Assembly (NCBI RefSeq): GCF_000757725.1
Contig: NZ_JJMU01000037.1
Location: 1 to 59,434 of the forward strand
Reading direction: 5' to 3'
Source: Sphingobacterium deserti
GTDB lineage: Bacteria; Bacteroidota; Bacteroidia; Sphingobacteriales; Sphingobacteriaceae
Length of the DNA: 59,434 bases
The notes below the pieces were generated by a model that saw nothing but the letters and a program-made list of their open reading frames with translations, was not told the origin of the DNA and made no database searches. The translations under genes and the position numbers were made by a program. This document shows, in pieces, positions 26,105 through 34,416 of this stretch. Every line of letters starts with the position of its first letter. The first letter of the stretch is position 1.

Positions 26105-28400
26105 AATTAGTGCTGCTTTAAAAAATATTATTGGAAGCGATTTAATTAGCGATGATCACATTGCAATTTTTGAATTGGTGAAAAATTCGTATGACGCACA
26201 TGCTACCAAAGTTGAAGTCCTTTTTTACGAAATGAAAACTCCAAATGCCAAAATTATTGTGAAAGACAATGGCAAGGGAATGGACTACGATGATTTGGTG
26301 AAGAAATGGCTATTTGTCGCCTACTCAGCTAAAAAAGAAGGTACCGAGGAAGAAAGTTACGATTATCGAAATAAAATAAAAGTTAAAAGAGCCTACGCCG
26401 GTGCTAAAGGTATTGGAAGGTTCTCATGCGATAGACTAGGAAGAAATCTTTATCTGGAAACCATTAAAGATGAGCAGGATGCTAAAGTTGAGGTTCTTTA
26501 TACTGATTGGGATAAGTTCGAAGGGAATATTAGAGACGAATTCATAGATATTAATGTTATACATGAAACAATAGAAAAGAGTAGTTATGGTGTTTCGAAC
26601 GGTACCGTTTTGGAGATCACAAATTTAAAAAGCGATTGGGATAGAGGAAAATTTTTGGAACTTAAAGCTGCGTTAGCGAAATTAATAAATCCGAATACCC
26701 GCATAGCCGAAGATAACTTTGAAATCTCGTTAGTCGTTCCAGAAGAGCTAGAGAAAGATAGCGGAGAAGTCCTATACGTAAACAGAGTTAACGGGCTAAT
26801 AGAAAATTTAATTTTTGATACGCTTGAATTGAAAACTACTAAAATAACTTCAGTAGTATCTAATAAAGAGTGTAATGAAATAAAGACTTCGCTGGTCGAA
26901 GGCGGTAAAATGGTTTACAGCATCGTAGAAGAAAATCCTTTTAGTAATCTAGAAAATGTAGAATTAGAAATATACTATCTTAATCGCTCGGCTAAAGTAA
27001 ATTTTTCGAGAAGGATGGGGCTTCAGCCGGTGGAATATGGACATGTTTTTATCTATAAAAATGGTGTAAGGATTTATCCTTACGGAGATCGATATGAGGA
27101 TCCACTTAAAATGGATAATCGTAAAACCCAAGGAAGGACCCGCTATTTGGGGACCCGAGAAGTTATCGGCTATATATCGATCAGCGATCCGAACGAACAA
27201 TTAAGAGAAACAACTAGCCGAGGTGATGGCTTGCTTAAGACTAGAGAATATTTTCAACTAATTGATTGGTTTTATCAAAATTTAAAAAGAGTTGAGAGGT
27301 ATATAATTGATATTGTAGATTGGGGGAATTTTTTATCAAATGATGACTTTATTAATTTTAACAAATCTTTTACTAAAGGCGAAGGCGAAGATATTGAATC
27401 TAAAGATGTTAACGAAAATATTCTCAAACTCGTAGAATCAATATCTTCCGGCAAAAACATCAAAAGTGTTGAGCTAGCTCCGGATATTTTGGAAATCCTT
27501 AGTCAAAAGAGTGAGAATTCCGTGCAAAAGTCGCTTGTTGATATAACCCAAGCAATTGAAAGTGGTGATTTCGATAAGAATGAAATCTTAGATAGAGTTC
27601 ATAAAGCCGGATTAAAAGTTGAACAACTTAAAAAATCAAAAGACGAAGCAGAAAGTGAACTCCTAGATAAGCTTATAGAAAATGAGGTTATTTCAGAACA
27701 GCTCGAAGAGCAGGTTAAGCGTGGGCTATGGCAAGGGGCAATCATTGGGACTGATAAAGAAAGGATTATTGGATTACAGCATCAAATTTTTCATTCTTCC
27801 GGAAGAATAAATAGAAATATCAAGCTTCTTTTACGAGAATTAGACGTAACTGTTCTAAGTGACGAAATTAAAAAGAAAATTGCGGTGATATCTCTAGAAT
27901 CTGCAAAAATAAGCTCAATTGCGAACTTCATTACAAAAGCTAATTTTAATCTTAAGGCCACTGAGATAAAAAGCGATATTATTGAATTTATTTTAGGCTA
28001 TCTAAACGAAATCTATATTTCTGAAGGTAAAATCATAGATTCGAACTTATTGATCAACATTGATAGCGATGGAGGGAAATTAGTTATGAACTTTGTACCT
28101 CTTGAAGTTACGACACTGATTGACGTGTTTATTTCAAATGCGGAGAAGTTGAAAGCAAAAACAATAAGCTTTATTCTTAAAAAAATTGGGGGTAGATTGT
28201 TAATGACTATTCATGACGACAATCCCCAACCTATTCCAAAAGAAAAATTTTCGGAGGTGTTCGAGTTTGGGTACACCACAACGAACGGAAGTGGAATTGG
28301 ATTATCTCAAGCACGAGATATTGTTCAAAATTTAAAAGGGGAGATTGGTGTAGACGAATCAGAGATAGGTAAGGGTACAACATTTAAAATCACAATCTAA
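26082..28400 (+). CDS. Sensor-like protein with two GHKL ATPase domains (MORC/HATPase_c_3-like plus histidine-kinase-like)
   Basis: 772 residues. The N-terminal GHKL ATPase (about 1-200) has ELVKNSYDAHA (E31, N35, D38), KDNGKGMD (62-67) and GAKGIGRFS (107-115), the MORC/Hsp90-like type. A middle region with TSRGDGLLKTREYF leads into a charged coiled coil (about 480-560). The C-terminal part looks like a histidine kinase: LQHQIFHSSGRI with a candidate phospho-acceptor H567, then an ATPase with an N-box-like FISNAEK, DDNPQPIP, and NGSGIGL (735-741). No membrane segment or signal peptide is seen, so it would sense something inside the cell. It overlaps the methyltransferase gene by 23 nt and is 3 nt from the receiver-HEPN gene. 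Confidence 0.8.
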   Translation: MQKNLQFKISAALKNIIGSDLISDDHIAIFELVKNSYDAHATKVEVLFYEMKTPNAKIIVKDNGKGMDYDDLVKKWLFVAYSAKKEGTEEESYDYRNKIKVKRAYAGAKGIGRFSCDRLGRNLYLETIKDEQDAKVEVLYTDWDKFEGNIRDEFIDINVIHETIEKSSYGVSNGTVLEITNLKSDWDRGKFLELKAALAKLINPNTRIAEDNFEISLVVPEELEKDSGEVLYVNRVNGLIENLIFDTLELKTTKITSVVSNKECNEIKTSLVEGGKMVYSIVEENPFSNLENVELEIYYLNRSAKVNFSRRMGLQPVEYGHVFIYKNGVRIYPYGDRYEDPLKMDNRKTQGRTRYLGTREVIGYISISDPNEQLRETTSRGDGLLKTREYFQLIDWFYQNLKRVERYIIDIVDWGNFLSNDDFINFNKSFTKGEGEDIESKDVNENILKLVESISSGKNIKSVELAPDILEILSQKSENSVQKSLVDITQAIESGDFDKNEILDRVHKAGLKVEQLKKSKDEAESELLDKLIENEVISEQLEEQVKRGLWQGAIIGTDKERIIGLQHQIFHSSGRINRNIKLLLRELDVTVLSDEIKKKIAVISLESAKISSIANFITKANFNLKATEIKSDIIEFILGYLNEIYISEGKIIDSNLLINIDSDGGKLVMNFVPLEVTTLIDVFISNAEKLKAKTISFILKKIGGRLLMTIHDDNPQPIPKEKFSEVFEFGYTTTNGSGIGLSQARDIVQNLKGEIGVDESEIGKGTTFKITI

Positions 28401-28403
28401 ATT

Positions 28404-29333
28404 ATGAAACTTGAATACAAAATACTATGGCTCGATGACAAAATGGATGTCATTATCGAAGGTGAGTACCAACGAGACATGGAGCGCCATCTTGTCGATG
28501 AAGGTTTTACACCACACATAACAATCGTTAAGACAGAAGCAGATTTTTTCGATCATTTAAATGATTCCTATGATCTGATAATGACTGACTATCATTTAAA
28601 TGAGACAGATGCAGCGGCTAGAGATGGTGATAAAATAATAGGTGAAGTGCGAGCGAGGTCTATTTTAACTGAAATAATGTTTTACTCAGCACAGGGAGAA
28701 GTTACAGATACTGTTAAAATGGACCGAATTACGTTCGTAGATACTAGAAAAATAGTTGGAGGAGACCATTATGAAAAGCTGACTCTCAAAGCAATTGAAC
28801 TTATAGACCTGACTATTCGAAAATTCCAACACATTGTATCGATGAGAGGTATGATTATGAACGAAACCAGTTCTTTAGACATTCAGATGATAGATATTAT
28901 ATCGATGGCAATGTCTAACGAAAATATTAAAAATGAAGTGCTCTCTGATGGTATTTTTGATGAAATTAACGACCATTTGGCGTCTAAAACAAAATTCATT
29001 GAAAGCTGTAAAAAGGCTAACAACTTTCACAAGCTTACCAAAGATAACTACCTGTTTAGTTCTGATTTTAAAATAAGAACCCTATCAAACCTTTTGCAAT
29101 TTATAGGTGTAGAAAATTTCTCTCAGTCTTATAAAGACGAAATAATAGCGATTCGGAACAAGTTTGCTCACGCTGTGCTCCTGCAGGATGAGGAAACAGG
29201 GCGGGAATACTTCAAACACGGTGATACAGGTCTAACTTTTGATGAAGAACTGTGTAAAAAAATAAGAAAAGACATTATGAGGTATAAAAAAAATTTTGTT
29301 GATTTAATACCACATGTTAAATCCGATTCGTAG
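28404..29333 (+). CDS. Response-regulator receiver fused to a HEPN-like domain
   Basis: 309 residues. Residues 1-130 resemble a receiver domain: acidic pair D11/D12 in LWLDDK, phospho-acceptor D62 in MTDYHL, and the switch residue S95 in FYSAQ. The rest is helical, with no HTH, and contains IAIRNKFAHAV, in which R251-N-K-F-A-H256 matches the RX4-6H motif of HEPN ribonucleases. The simplest reading is an RNase effector controlled by phosphorylation or binding from the kinase-like protein encoded 3 nt upstream. The receiver call is reasonably firm; the HEPN call rests on the motif and the all-helical context. Confidence 0.7.
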   Translation: MKLEYKILWLDDKMDVIIEGEYQRDMERHLVDEGFTPHITIVKTEADFFDHLNDSYDLIMTDYHLNETDAAARDGDKIIGEVRARSILTEIMFYSAQGEVTDTVKMDRITFVDTRKIVGGDHYEKLTLKAIELIDLTIRKFQHIVSMRGMIMNETSSLDIQMIDIISMAMSNENIKNEVLSDGIFDEINDHLASKTKFIESCKKANNFHKLTKDNYLFSSDFKIRTLSNLLQFIGVENFSQSYKDEIIAIRNKFAHAVLLQDEETGREYFKHGDTGLTFDEELCKKIRKDIMRYKKNFVDLIPHVKSDS

Positions 29334-29788
29334 CGTCTTTTGTAAGACCTCAAAAGAGATATGACTCATTACCTATTTTATTACCTATCAACTTTGCTAA
29401 GGCAGATAGCGACATTCTGAGGTTGCTATTTATTTTATTATAATTATTTTATATCTAATATAAGCAACGGTTGTATATGTTTTTTGCTTGACTGCGGTTT
29501 GGTCGATATAGGTCTCTCAATAAGAAATGTAAATTTCTCATTGCACTGCCAGCGATAAAAAACATATGCGATTCACTTGCTTTTTGTATTGCAGTTTTAT
29601 TGGCAAGTGGTAAATTTAAATAAATTATGATAAGGAATTTGAGGATAGCCATGTTTTCGTAGCCTTAAAATTTGAAAGTAGCATCTTTTAAGAAGGTTTG
29701 CAATTTTTTAAGCTTTTCTAATAACCTGTAATAATCCGAACTACAATAAATATAAATTACTGAGATAAATCTTAAACAGAGTTAAATT
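29334..29788. other. Gap with a long inverted repeat, between the receiver-HEPN gene and the dynamin-like gene
   Basis: 455 bp. TATATGTTTTTT (29474-29485) pairs with AAAAAACATATG (29567-29578) with one G-T pair. Inside lies a smaller hairpin built from CAAT, AGAAAT and their complements (about 29517-29543). No T-run makes it a clear terminator. It could be a small structured RNA, an old recombination site, or the 3' end signal of the operon. A reverse open frame across it is not convincing. Confidence 0.4.
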
Positions 29789-32422
29789 ATGAATGAGACA
29801 CAGATTGCCAAAGTTATTGCAAAATCTAAACGTTTAAACTCCTTACTTGAAGGAGAACTGGCTGCAAAAGCATTAGGTATCAACGTTCTCTCCGATAGCT
29901 CCGATCGGAAGAAATTTTTGGTCAGATTGATCGCAAGTTTGGAACAATATATCGCTAAAGAGCAGCATATTATTTACGTTGGTTTTGTCGGTCATTTTTC
30001 TTCAGGTAAATCTTCGACAATAAACAGTCTATTGGAGCTTAATAATACTAGTGATGAGCGTGAAACTGATTTAAATCCGACAGATACATCGATAAGCTTA
30101 ATAACTGACAAAAAAAATTCTCAAAAGCTAATTCATATGGTTAGAGAAAATAGCCTAGTTCCCGTCAGAAGTACTCTTATTGATTATGACTTTTTGCATA
30201 ACTTGGTAATTGCTGATACACCTGGATCAGGAGACCCCAACGTCGTTAACGAACTAATTCAAGATTTTTTGCCAATTTGTGACTATATATTTTACTTTAT
30301 TTCTGCTGCAAATCCTGTTGATGTAGCGGATATACCATTGCTTAATCAAAAATTTTTAAAATTACCATTTTTGCCCCTCAAGTTTGTGATAACTAGAACT
30401 GACGAATTTAGGAAAAATTCTTTGCTTCCCTTAGCAGATGACAATATTGATGAAAGTAAACGAGATAAATTTATAGGTCAGCTGATATCAAGATTAAAGG
30501 AGTTCGGGAGTGTGGGGGACGTATTGATAGAAGACTTTTTATTTATTGATAACGTACAGCAGTTTAATATAAATTCTTTGAAGGAAAATTTGTATAAATG
30601 GTCTTTGTCATCAGATACACAAGTTGTATTAAATAATCACGGGCACAAAGTTGAGTTTTTCTCCAACGCTATGGTCGAGATCGAAAGTTACTTTTTAAGC
30701 ACTATTAAAAATAAAATAAATACTACTGCGGACTTTTTAAACACAGCTAGTGAAAATGTAAATAAATTCGATGCAGTTGTAGAGTTAAATAATGAAAAGT
30801 TTCGTGACCTCTGGATAAATGGTGATATCTCTTTCAAAAGAGCTTTGCAAGCCGAGCAAGATAAATTGGGTTCAATTCTTAATTTTTCTTTACTTAAAAA
30901 CTTCGAGAAGGATTTCAGCGTCTTGCAACAGGTAAAAATGATAAACACCGTTATAGAGCAGCAGTCCAATGGAAACATTGGCCAATTTGCAAATATTCTC
31001 TATCAGCAGATCAGAGCAGCTGTTATAAGTTTTCGTCAGGATTTCGTCAAGTCTATCAATGAAAGTAACTTAATTTTGGAGGATATTCGTACCATTTTCC
31101 CTAATAGCATCAAATTCGATTTGCTAGAAGATGAGCTTGAAGTTGATTTTACGAAAATGGATAGTCATGTTCTGGAGTATGTTAAATTATCTTATCAGTT
31201 GGCTGATCAGCAGCGTGTTAGCTTATTGTCAAAAATTGAAGATTTTATATCTGTATTAAAACAAAAGCATGTTATTCTGACTTTAGAAAAACTTTATCAA
31301 GATGGAGTGGAAACTTTTGATTTAAATTTCGAGAAGTATTTCGATGTAATAGAAATGTATAAGGCTAGTGTCCTAACCAAAAATACTAAAGACACTATCG
31401 AAAAGTTGCGAGTTGGTAAGCAACTGGATGAATTAGATGATGATTTCCCTGATCAATATAAGCAATTAAAAAAGCAAGAGGCAATAGCATCTGTATACTC
31501 AAAAAAAGAAACATATACCGGAGATACAAAAATTCTTATAAATGATTTGGAAATGGAAGCTAATTCTTTGAAGAGAGAAATAAATGGTTTTAAAATAGAA
31601 AAATTGCATACTAGCCCGTTTTTCAAGAGAGAAAAGTTCAAAGTACTGGAACCCCTAGAACAAACGAATATTGAGATTCAAAATAATCTTAATGCTGTGT
31701 TTCAAGAAAAGCTTTTAAAGGCATATGAAAGCCATAGACTAAAGTATTTAGAATTTGATAAAATGCGTGTTAAGCAAAAGAAAAGTCGTTTTTACGCAAT
31801 AATCAAGTGGTGTGGTATATCGGCAATGATCGGTTTAGCTACAGTATTGATTATTCTAAAATTTAATGTTAGCACAGAAACCACTTTTGCTTGGGAAGTT
31901 TTCTACGCTATTCTTGGAACTATAGTGTCTGGATTGGGAGGTTTTCTATACGGAATGGCCCGTAATGACTTAAATACGATGACTGAAAAACTTTCCACTG
32001 CATTCACTGAAAACTCAAAATTAAGTTTTAATGCTGAATTTAATGATGATTTTTTTAATAGACTGGAACAGTCAATTTCTGATTCGCGACAAAAGAAGTT
32101 GCCGTCTTTGGAAGATGCTTTTCGTAATAGAGTTAACTTTGCAAAGTCGGTTACTGATGCCGAAGTTAAAGGTGTATTAAATGCACTTATGCTTATTAAT
32201 GGGAGACTTAGTGAGATAGTAAGTAAATATTCAAATTTAATAGTTGAATATCAGCAGGTCTTCAGTGCAGTTTTCTCAAGTCCAAATGCTAATCTTGATA
32301 AGATTACTGTCTTAACGACGGAAATCAAACAGAAAAGCATTGCGCCATCATTTGCATTAATCAATAATACAAAAATTGAGCTCGAAAGGGTTAAGGAACA
32401 GATCGAGTCGGTTATTAGCTAA
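29789..32422 (+). CDS. Dynamin-like GTPase with C-terminal membrane segment
   Basis: 877 residues. The GTPase motifs are G1 GHFSSGKSS (68-76), G2 NPTDTS, G3 DTPGSGD (143-149) and G4 TRTDEF. A long helical stalk follows, then two hydrophobic segments (ISAMIGLATVLIILKF, and FYAILGTIVSGLGGFLYGMA, about residues 675-735), then another helical region. This is the bacterial dynamin-like layout: GTP-driven membrane binding or remodelling. Bacterial dynamins have been linked to membrane repair, vesicle release and phage tolerance. It has its own upstream gap and a terminator after the stop, so it may be a separate single-gene defence unit next to the methyltransferase operon. Confidence 0.8.
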   Translation: MNETQIAKVIAKSKRLNSLLEGELAAKALGINVLSDSSDRKKFLVRLIASLEQYIAKEQHIIYVGFVGHFSSGKSSTINSLLELNNTSDERETDLNPTDTSISLITDKKNSQKLIHMVRENSLVPVRSTLIDYDFLHNLVIADTPGSGDPNVVNELIQDFLPICDYIFYFISAANPVDVADIPLLNQKFLKLPFLPLKFVITRTDEFRKNSLLPLADDNIDESKRDKFIGQLISRLKEFGSVGDVLIEDFLFIDNVQQFNINSLKENLYKWSLSSDTQVVLNNHGHKVEFFSNAMVEIESYFLSTIKNKINTTADFLNTASENVNKFDAVVELNNEKFRDLWINGDISFKRALQAEQDKLGSILNFSLLKNFEKDFSVLQQVKMINTVIEQQSNGNIGQFANILYQQIRAAVISFRQDFVKSINESNLILEDIRTIFPNSIKFDLLEDELEVDFTKMDSHVLEYVKLSYQLADQQRVSLLSKIEDFISVLKQKHVILTLEKLYQDGVETFDLNFEKYFDVIEMYKASVLTKNTKDTIEKLRVGKQLDELDDDFPDQYKQLKKQEAIASVYSKKETYTGDTKILINDLEMEANSLKREINGFKIEKLHTSPFFKREKFKVLEPLEQTNIEIQNNLNAVFQEKLLKAYESHRLKYLEFDKMRVKQKKSRFYAIIKWCGISAMIGLATVLIILKFNVSTETTFAWEVFYAILGTIVSGLGGFLYGMARNDLNTMTEKLSTAFTENSKLSFNAEFNDDFFNRLEQSISDSRQKKLPSLEDAFRNRVNFAKSVTDAEVKGVLNALMLINGRLSEIVSKYSNLIVEYQQVFSAVFSSPNANLDKITVLTTEIKQKSIAPSFALINNTKIELERVKEQIESVIS

Positions 32423-32463
32423 TTGATTTTAATTTTTGCTGCGCTTATTCGTTACAATATTTG

Positions 32464-32485
32464 GATCGCTGCGCGATCGTTTTTA
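32464..32485 (+). terminator. Terminator after the dynamin-like gene
   Basis: GATCGC (32464-32469) pairs with GCGATC (32473-32478) around TGC, followed by GTTTTTA. It lies 42 nt after the stop. Confidence 0.75.
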
Positions 32486-32750
32486 GTTGAGTGCGCGGGC
32501 ATAGAGGATTCAGAATTTAAGTTGCCCGAAAAAATCAAGCGACTTGGCAAATTCATTATAAGGATTGTTTTTGTTGATGAATTTTCATAAATTTAGAGTA
32601 GCAAAATACATTGACTTATTGGAAAAGGTGGTGTCAAGAAAAATCAAAGTCTACAAAGTAGGGCATATCAAAGGATACCTATTCGGTTACCTGTCTTGAT
32701 AGATTACTTGTTAATAGTAATAAAATCAACGCATTAGAGGTGTGATGGAA

Positions 32751-32820
32751 AATCCTGCCACCCCGACAGAAAAAGCTCGACGAAAGTCGGGCTTTTTGTG
32801 TTATTGGGGTTGGCTGATGA
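32751..32820 (+). repeat. Right attachment repeat (att3)
   Basis: The core AATCCTGCCACCCCGACA (32751-32768) is followed by a copy of the tRNA-Pro terminator and GGCTGATGA. Compared with att1 it has one substitution (TTTTTG for TTTTTC) and lacks one A. It marks the right end of the island. Confidence 0.88.
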
Positions 32821-32981
32821 CATTATACAACTCATACAGCAATCCCGAAACAACGCATAAAGGCGGTTCGCTTTCCCCTGCAATGGTTGCCGAGTACCAA
32901 ACCCAACTGCCCGATAAAAAGCTATTGCAACAAAAATTACACGGGATTTTCGAGAACAATAATACCGAAGATACGCAATAG
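32817..32981 (+). pseudogene. C-terminal fragment, DUF1016/PDDEXK-nuclease-like
   Basis: 54 residues starting inside the right attachment repeat, with SPAMVAEYQTQLPDKKLLQQ near the middle, which resembles the C-terminus of DUF1016-family (YhcG-like) putative nucleases. The other 250 or so residues are missing. It may be the tail of a gene cut by the insertion, or a remnant of another island in the same tRNA. The match is from memory of the family and is tentative. Confidence 0.45.
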
Positions 32982-33060
32982 ACAGTGAAAAATATTGAGA
33001 GGTACAAATGAAGACTATACAGTATGCTAATACAAATTTCAGAAAGACGAGATATTAAAA

Positions 33061-33339
33061 ATGCAACATCATTATAAAACAACAATTAAATGGACAGGGA
33101 ACAAAGGCACAGGGACTGACAACTATAGGAATTACGAAAGAAACTACCAGGTTACTGTCCACAGATAAGCCAAAAACTTATGGTTCTTCAGACCCAGCAT
33201 TTCGAGGGGATAAAACCAAATACAACCCAGAAGATTTATTAGTCACTTCATTATCTTCCTGACATATGCTATGGTACTTACATTTGTGTTCAGAAGCGGG
33301 AGTAATCGTAATAGATTATATTGACAACGCTACGGGAGG
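33061..33339 (+). pseudogene. OsmC-family peroxide-resistance protein, broken
   Basis: Frame 1 from 33061 reads KTTIKWTGNKGTGTDNYRNY. After a frameshift near 33165 another frame reads YGSSDPAFRGDKTKYNPEDL, then LVTSLSS, a TGA at 33260-33262, and HMLWYLHLC, then VIVIDYIDNATG. This is the OsmC pattern, and the TGA stands exactly where the conserved catalytic Cys (SLSSCHM) should be. The C-terminal third is missing. With a frameshift, a stop and a truncation it is a pseudogene. Intact members reduce organic hydroperoxides using two Cys. Confidence 0.8.
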
Positions 33340-33348
33340 AGCTTTTTA

Positions 33349-33498
33349 TCAAATAGCTTCACTAAGACGTTCCTTCTTCCCCGCACTTTGTCCTACTTTG
33401 TAACCTATGTAAAATGCTAAAATTAAGAGAAAACCAAGGCATATAAATGCGTTAGCATATTTCTTTTTTATATTCAATGATGGAATGCTTTTTTTCAT
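33349..33498 (-). CDS. Small membrane peptide next to the double-glycine peptides
   Basis: From the ATG at 33498, 49 residues; an ATG at 33540 would give 63. There is one hydrophobic helix (AFICLGFLLILAFYIGYKVG) and a basic tail. It has no GG leader. Its end, GYKVGQSAGKKERL, resembles the end of the peptide encoded just upstream (GYEVGKSAAERARR). It may be a third peptide, or the immunity partner of the pair. Function not known. Confidence 0.5.
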   Translation of the reverse strand: MKKSIPSLNIKKKYANAFICLGFLLILAFYIGYKVGQSAGKKERLSEAI

Positions 33499-33582
33499 AT
33501 AGAAAACTCCATGTGTAGTTGGTGCCAAAATATAGCGCACCGTTCACACAAATGATTAGCATGTAAACGGTGCATAAGATAA

Positions 33583-33747
33583 TTACCGTCGTGCTCGTTC
33601 AGCAGCACTTTTTCCAACTTCGTAACCTAACGCAAAACCGGCAATAAGTAATCCCGCAAATCCAATCCATCCGCCTTCAATGCGTTGCATTTCTTCCTCG
33701 TTTAATTCTAAAAGTCCCGTATTATTATTTATTTTGATGATAACCAT
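33583..33747 (-). CDS. Double-glycine leader peptide 2 (class IIb bacteriocin-like)
   Basis: 54 residues. The leader reads LLELNEEEMQRIEGG, with the GG at 25-26 as the expected cut site of a C39-type peptidase. The mature 28 residues (WIGFAGLLIAGFALGYEVGK then SAAERARR) form one hydrophobic helix with small-residue GxxxG-like spacing, as in two-peptide bacteriocins. The start overlaps the end of the first peptide gene by 23 nt in another frame. No processing ABC transporter is in the window. Confidence 0.6.
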   Translation of the reverse strand: MVIIKINNNTGLLELNEEEMQRIEGGWIGFAGLLIAGFALGYEVGKSAAERARR

Positions 33748-33886
33748 AATACATTCCTACAGTAATAGCATCCATGGCTAGCATTGCTCCCCAAGCAATA
33801 AATATCCATCCACCGTCCACTTCTACCATTTCGTTGGCATTCAACTCTCGAACACCAATCTTCGTTAAAGCTAAGCTATCCATTTC
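33725..33886 (-). CDS. Double-glycine leader peptide 1 (class IIb bacteriocin-like)
   Basis: 53 residues. The leader reads VRELNDANEMVEVDGG, with the GG at 25-26, the same position as in peptide 2, and also followed by Trp-Ile. The mature 27 residues (WIFIAWGAMLAMDAITVGMY then YGYHQNK) are hydrophobic. The shared ELN...EM...GGW leader in two overlapping genes argues for real genes. Bacteroidota use leaders of this kind for exported bacteriocins and signalling peptides. Confidence 0.6.
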   Translation of the reverse strand, partial: EMDSLALTKIGVRELNANEMVEVDGGWIFIAWGAMLAMDAITVGMYYGYHQNK

Positions 33887-34323
33887 TGTCAAAGAATAAA
33901 AATCATATCCTACTCTATTACCAAGCCTTTTCGGAAACCTGCTTTGTTAATCAACAGCACTAAATTAGCTTCGCTCACTACACAAAAAAAGTAGTGAATA
34001 AAATATTTAAAAAAAGGTTTTTTTAGCAGAACCTTGCCTAAGATTGCGATCATCCGTTTTTCCATCCTTACTTCGCCGGAGATAAACTCAAAGTATAAAG
34101 GGTTTTAGTAGAAAATACCTAATCGCCACATCAAGTTTTTAAGAATTTCAACGCATGCTGTTTGTTCATCCTACATCAGGTCTTTTCCTTTTAAAACCGA
34201 GCTTTTGATGATGTTGGGACACAATAAAAAAATGAAGATACTTTAGAAAACGAAGTTAAAGCACTTTTCGGGAGGATGAAGGTTTCTTTAGGAAGCGCCT
34301 GAGATGATGCAAGATAAATCATG
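33887..34323. other. Non-coding DNA upstream of the peptide genes
   Basis: About 440 bp without a credible gene. CACTAC (33976-33981) and GTAGTG (33991-33996) form a small inverted repeat around an A-run, about 90-110 nt upstream of peptide 1. It could be an operator or weak terminator. The rest looks like decayed sequence. Confidence 0.4.
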
Positions 34324-34369
34324 TAAAAATAGCTGCCCCATAAAGCTATTTATTTTAATGGGAGCAGCT
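34324..34369 (-). terminator. Terminator after the SDR remnant
   Basis: AGCTGCCCCAT (34331-34341) pairs, with one mismatch, with ATGGGAGCAGCT (to about 34369). On the minus strand it is followed by ATTTTT. Confidence 0.6.
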
Positions 34370-34416
34370 TCAATACTTCCTGCCATGATCCTGCATGCAT
34401 GGCGTAAAATAGGATA

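Larger units (their letters stand above)
12439..32820 (+). mobile_element. Mobilizable genomic island in tRNA-Pro (about 20 kb), probably immobile now
   Basis: Direct repeats of 70-71 bp at 12439-12509 and 32751-32820 bracket a tyrosine integrase next to the tRNA, mobilization genes (MobC-like, relaxase, coiled-coil accessory protein, candidate oriT) and two defence-like blocks. There are no conjugation (Tra) pore genes, so it would need a helper element. The integrase gene carries a frameshift and a premature stop. The OLD and methyltransferase-dynamin blocks look more AT-rich than the mobilization block, suggesting separate origins. A third core copy at 12571 leaves it open whether the element runs from 12457 or from 12589 to 32750. 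Confidence 0.85.

Noticed and set aside
29455..29652. A 65-codon reverse frame in the gap before the dynamin-like gene
   Set aside because: It lies across the nested inverted repeat and shows no family resemblance.
32742..32816. N-terminal extension of the DUF1016-like fragment
   Set aside because: This part is only a translation of the attachment repeat and tRNA terminator copy.
33260..33262. Selenocysteine codon in osmC
   Set aside because: The same gene also has a frameshift and lacks its C-terminal third, so decay explains the TGA. Kept as a finding only for the coincidence of position.
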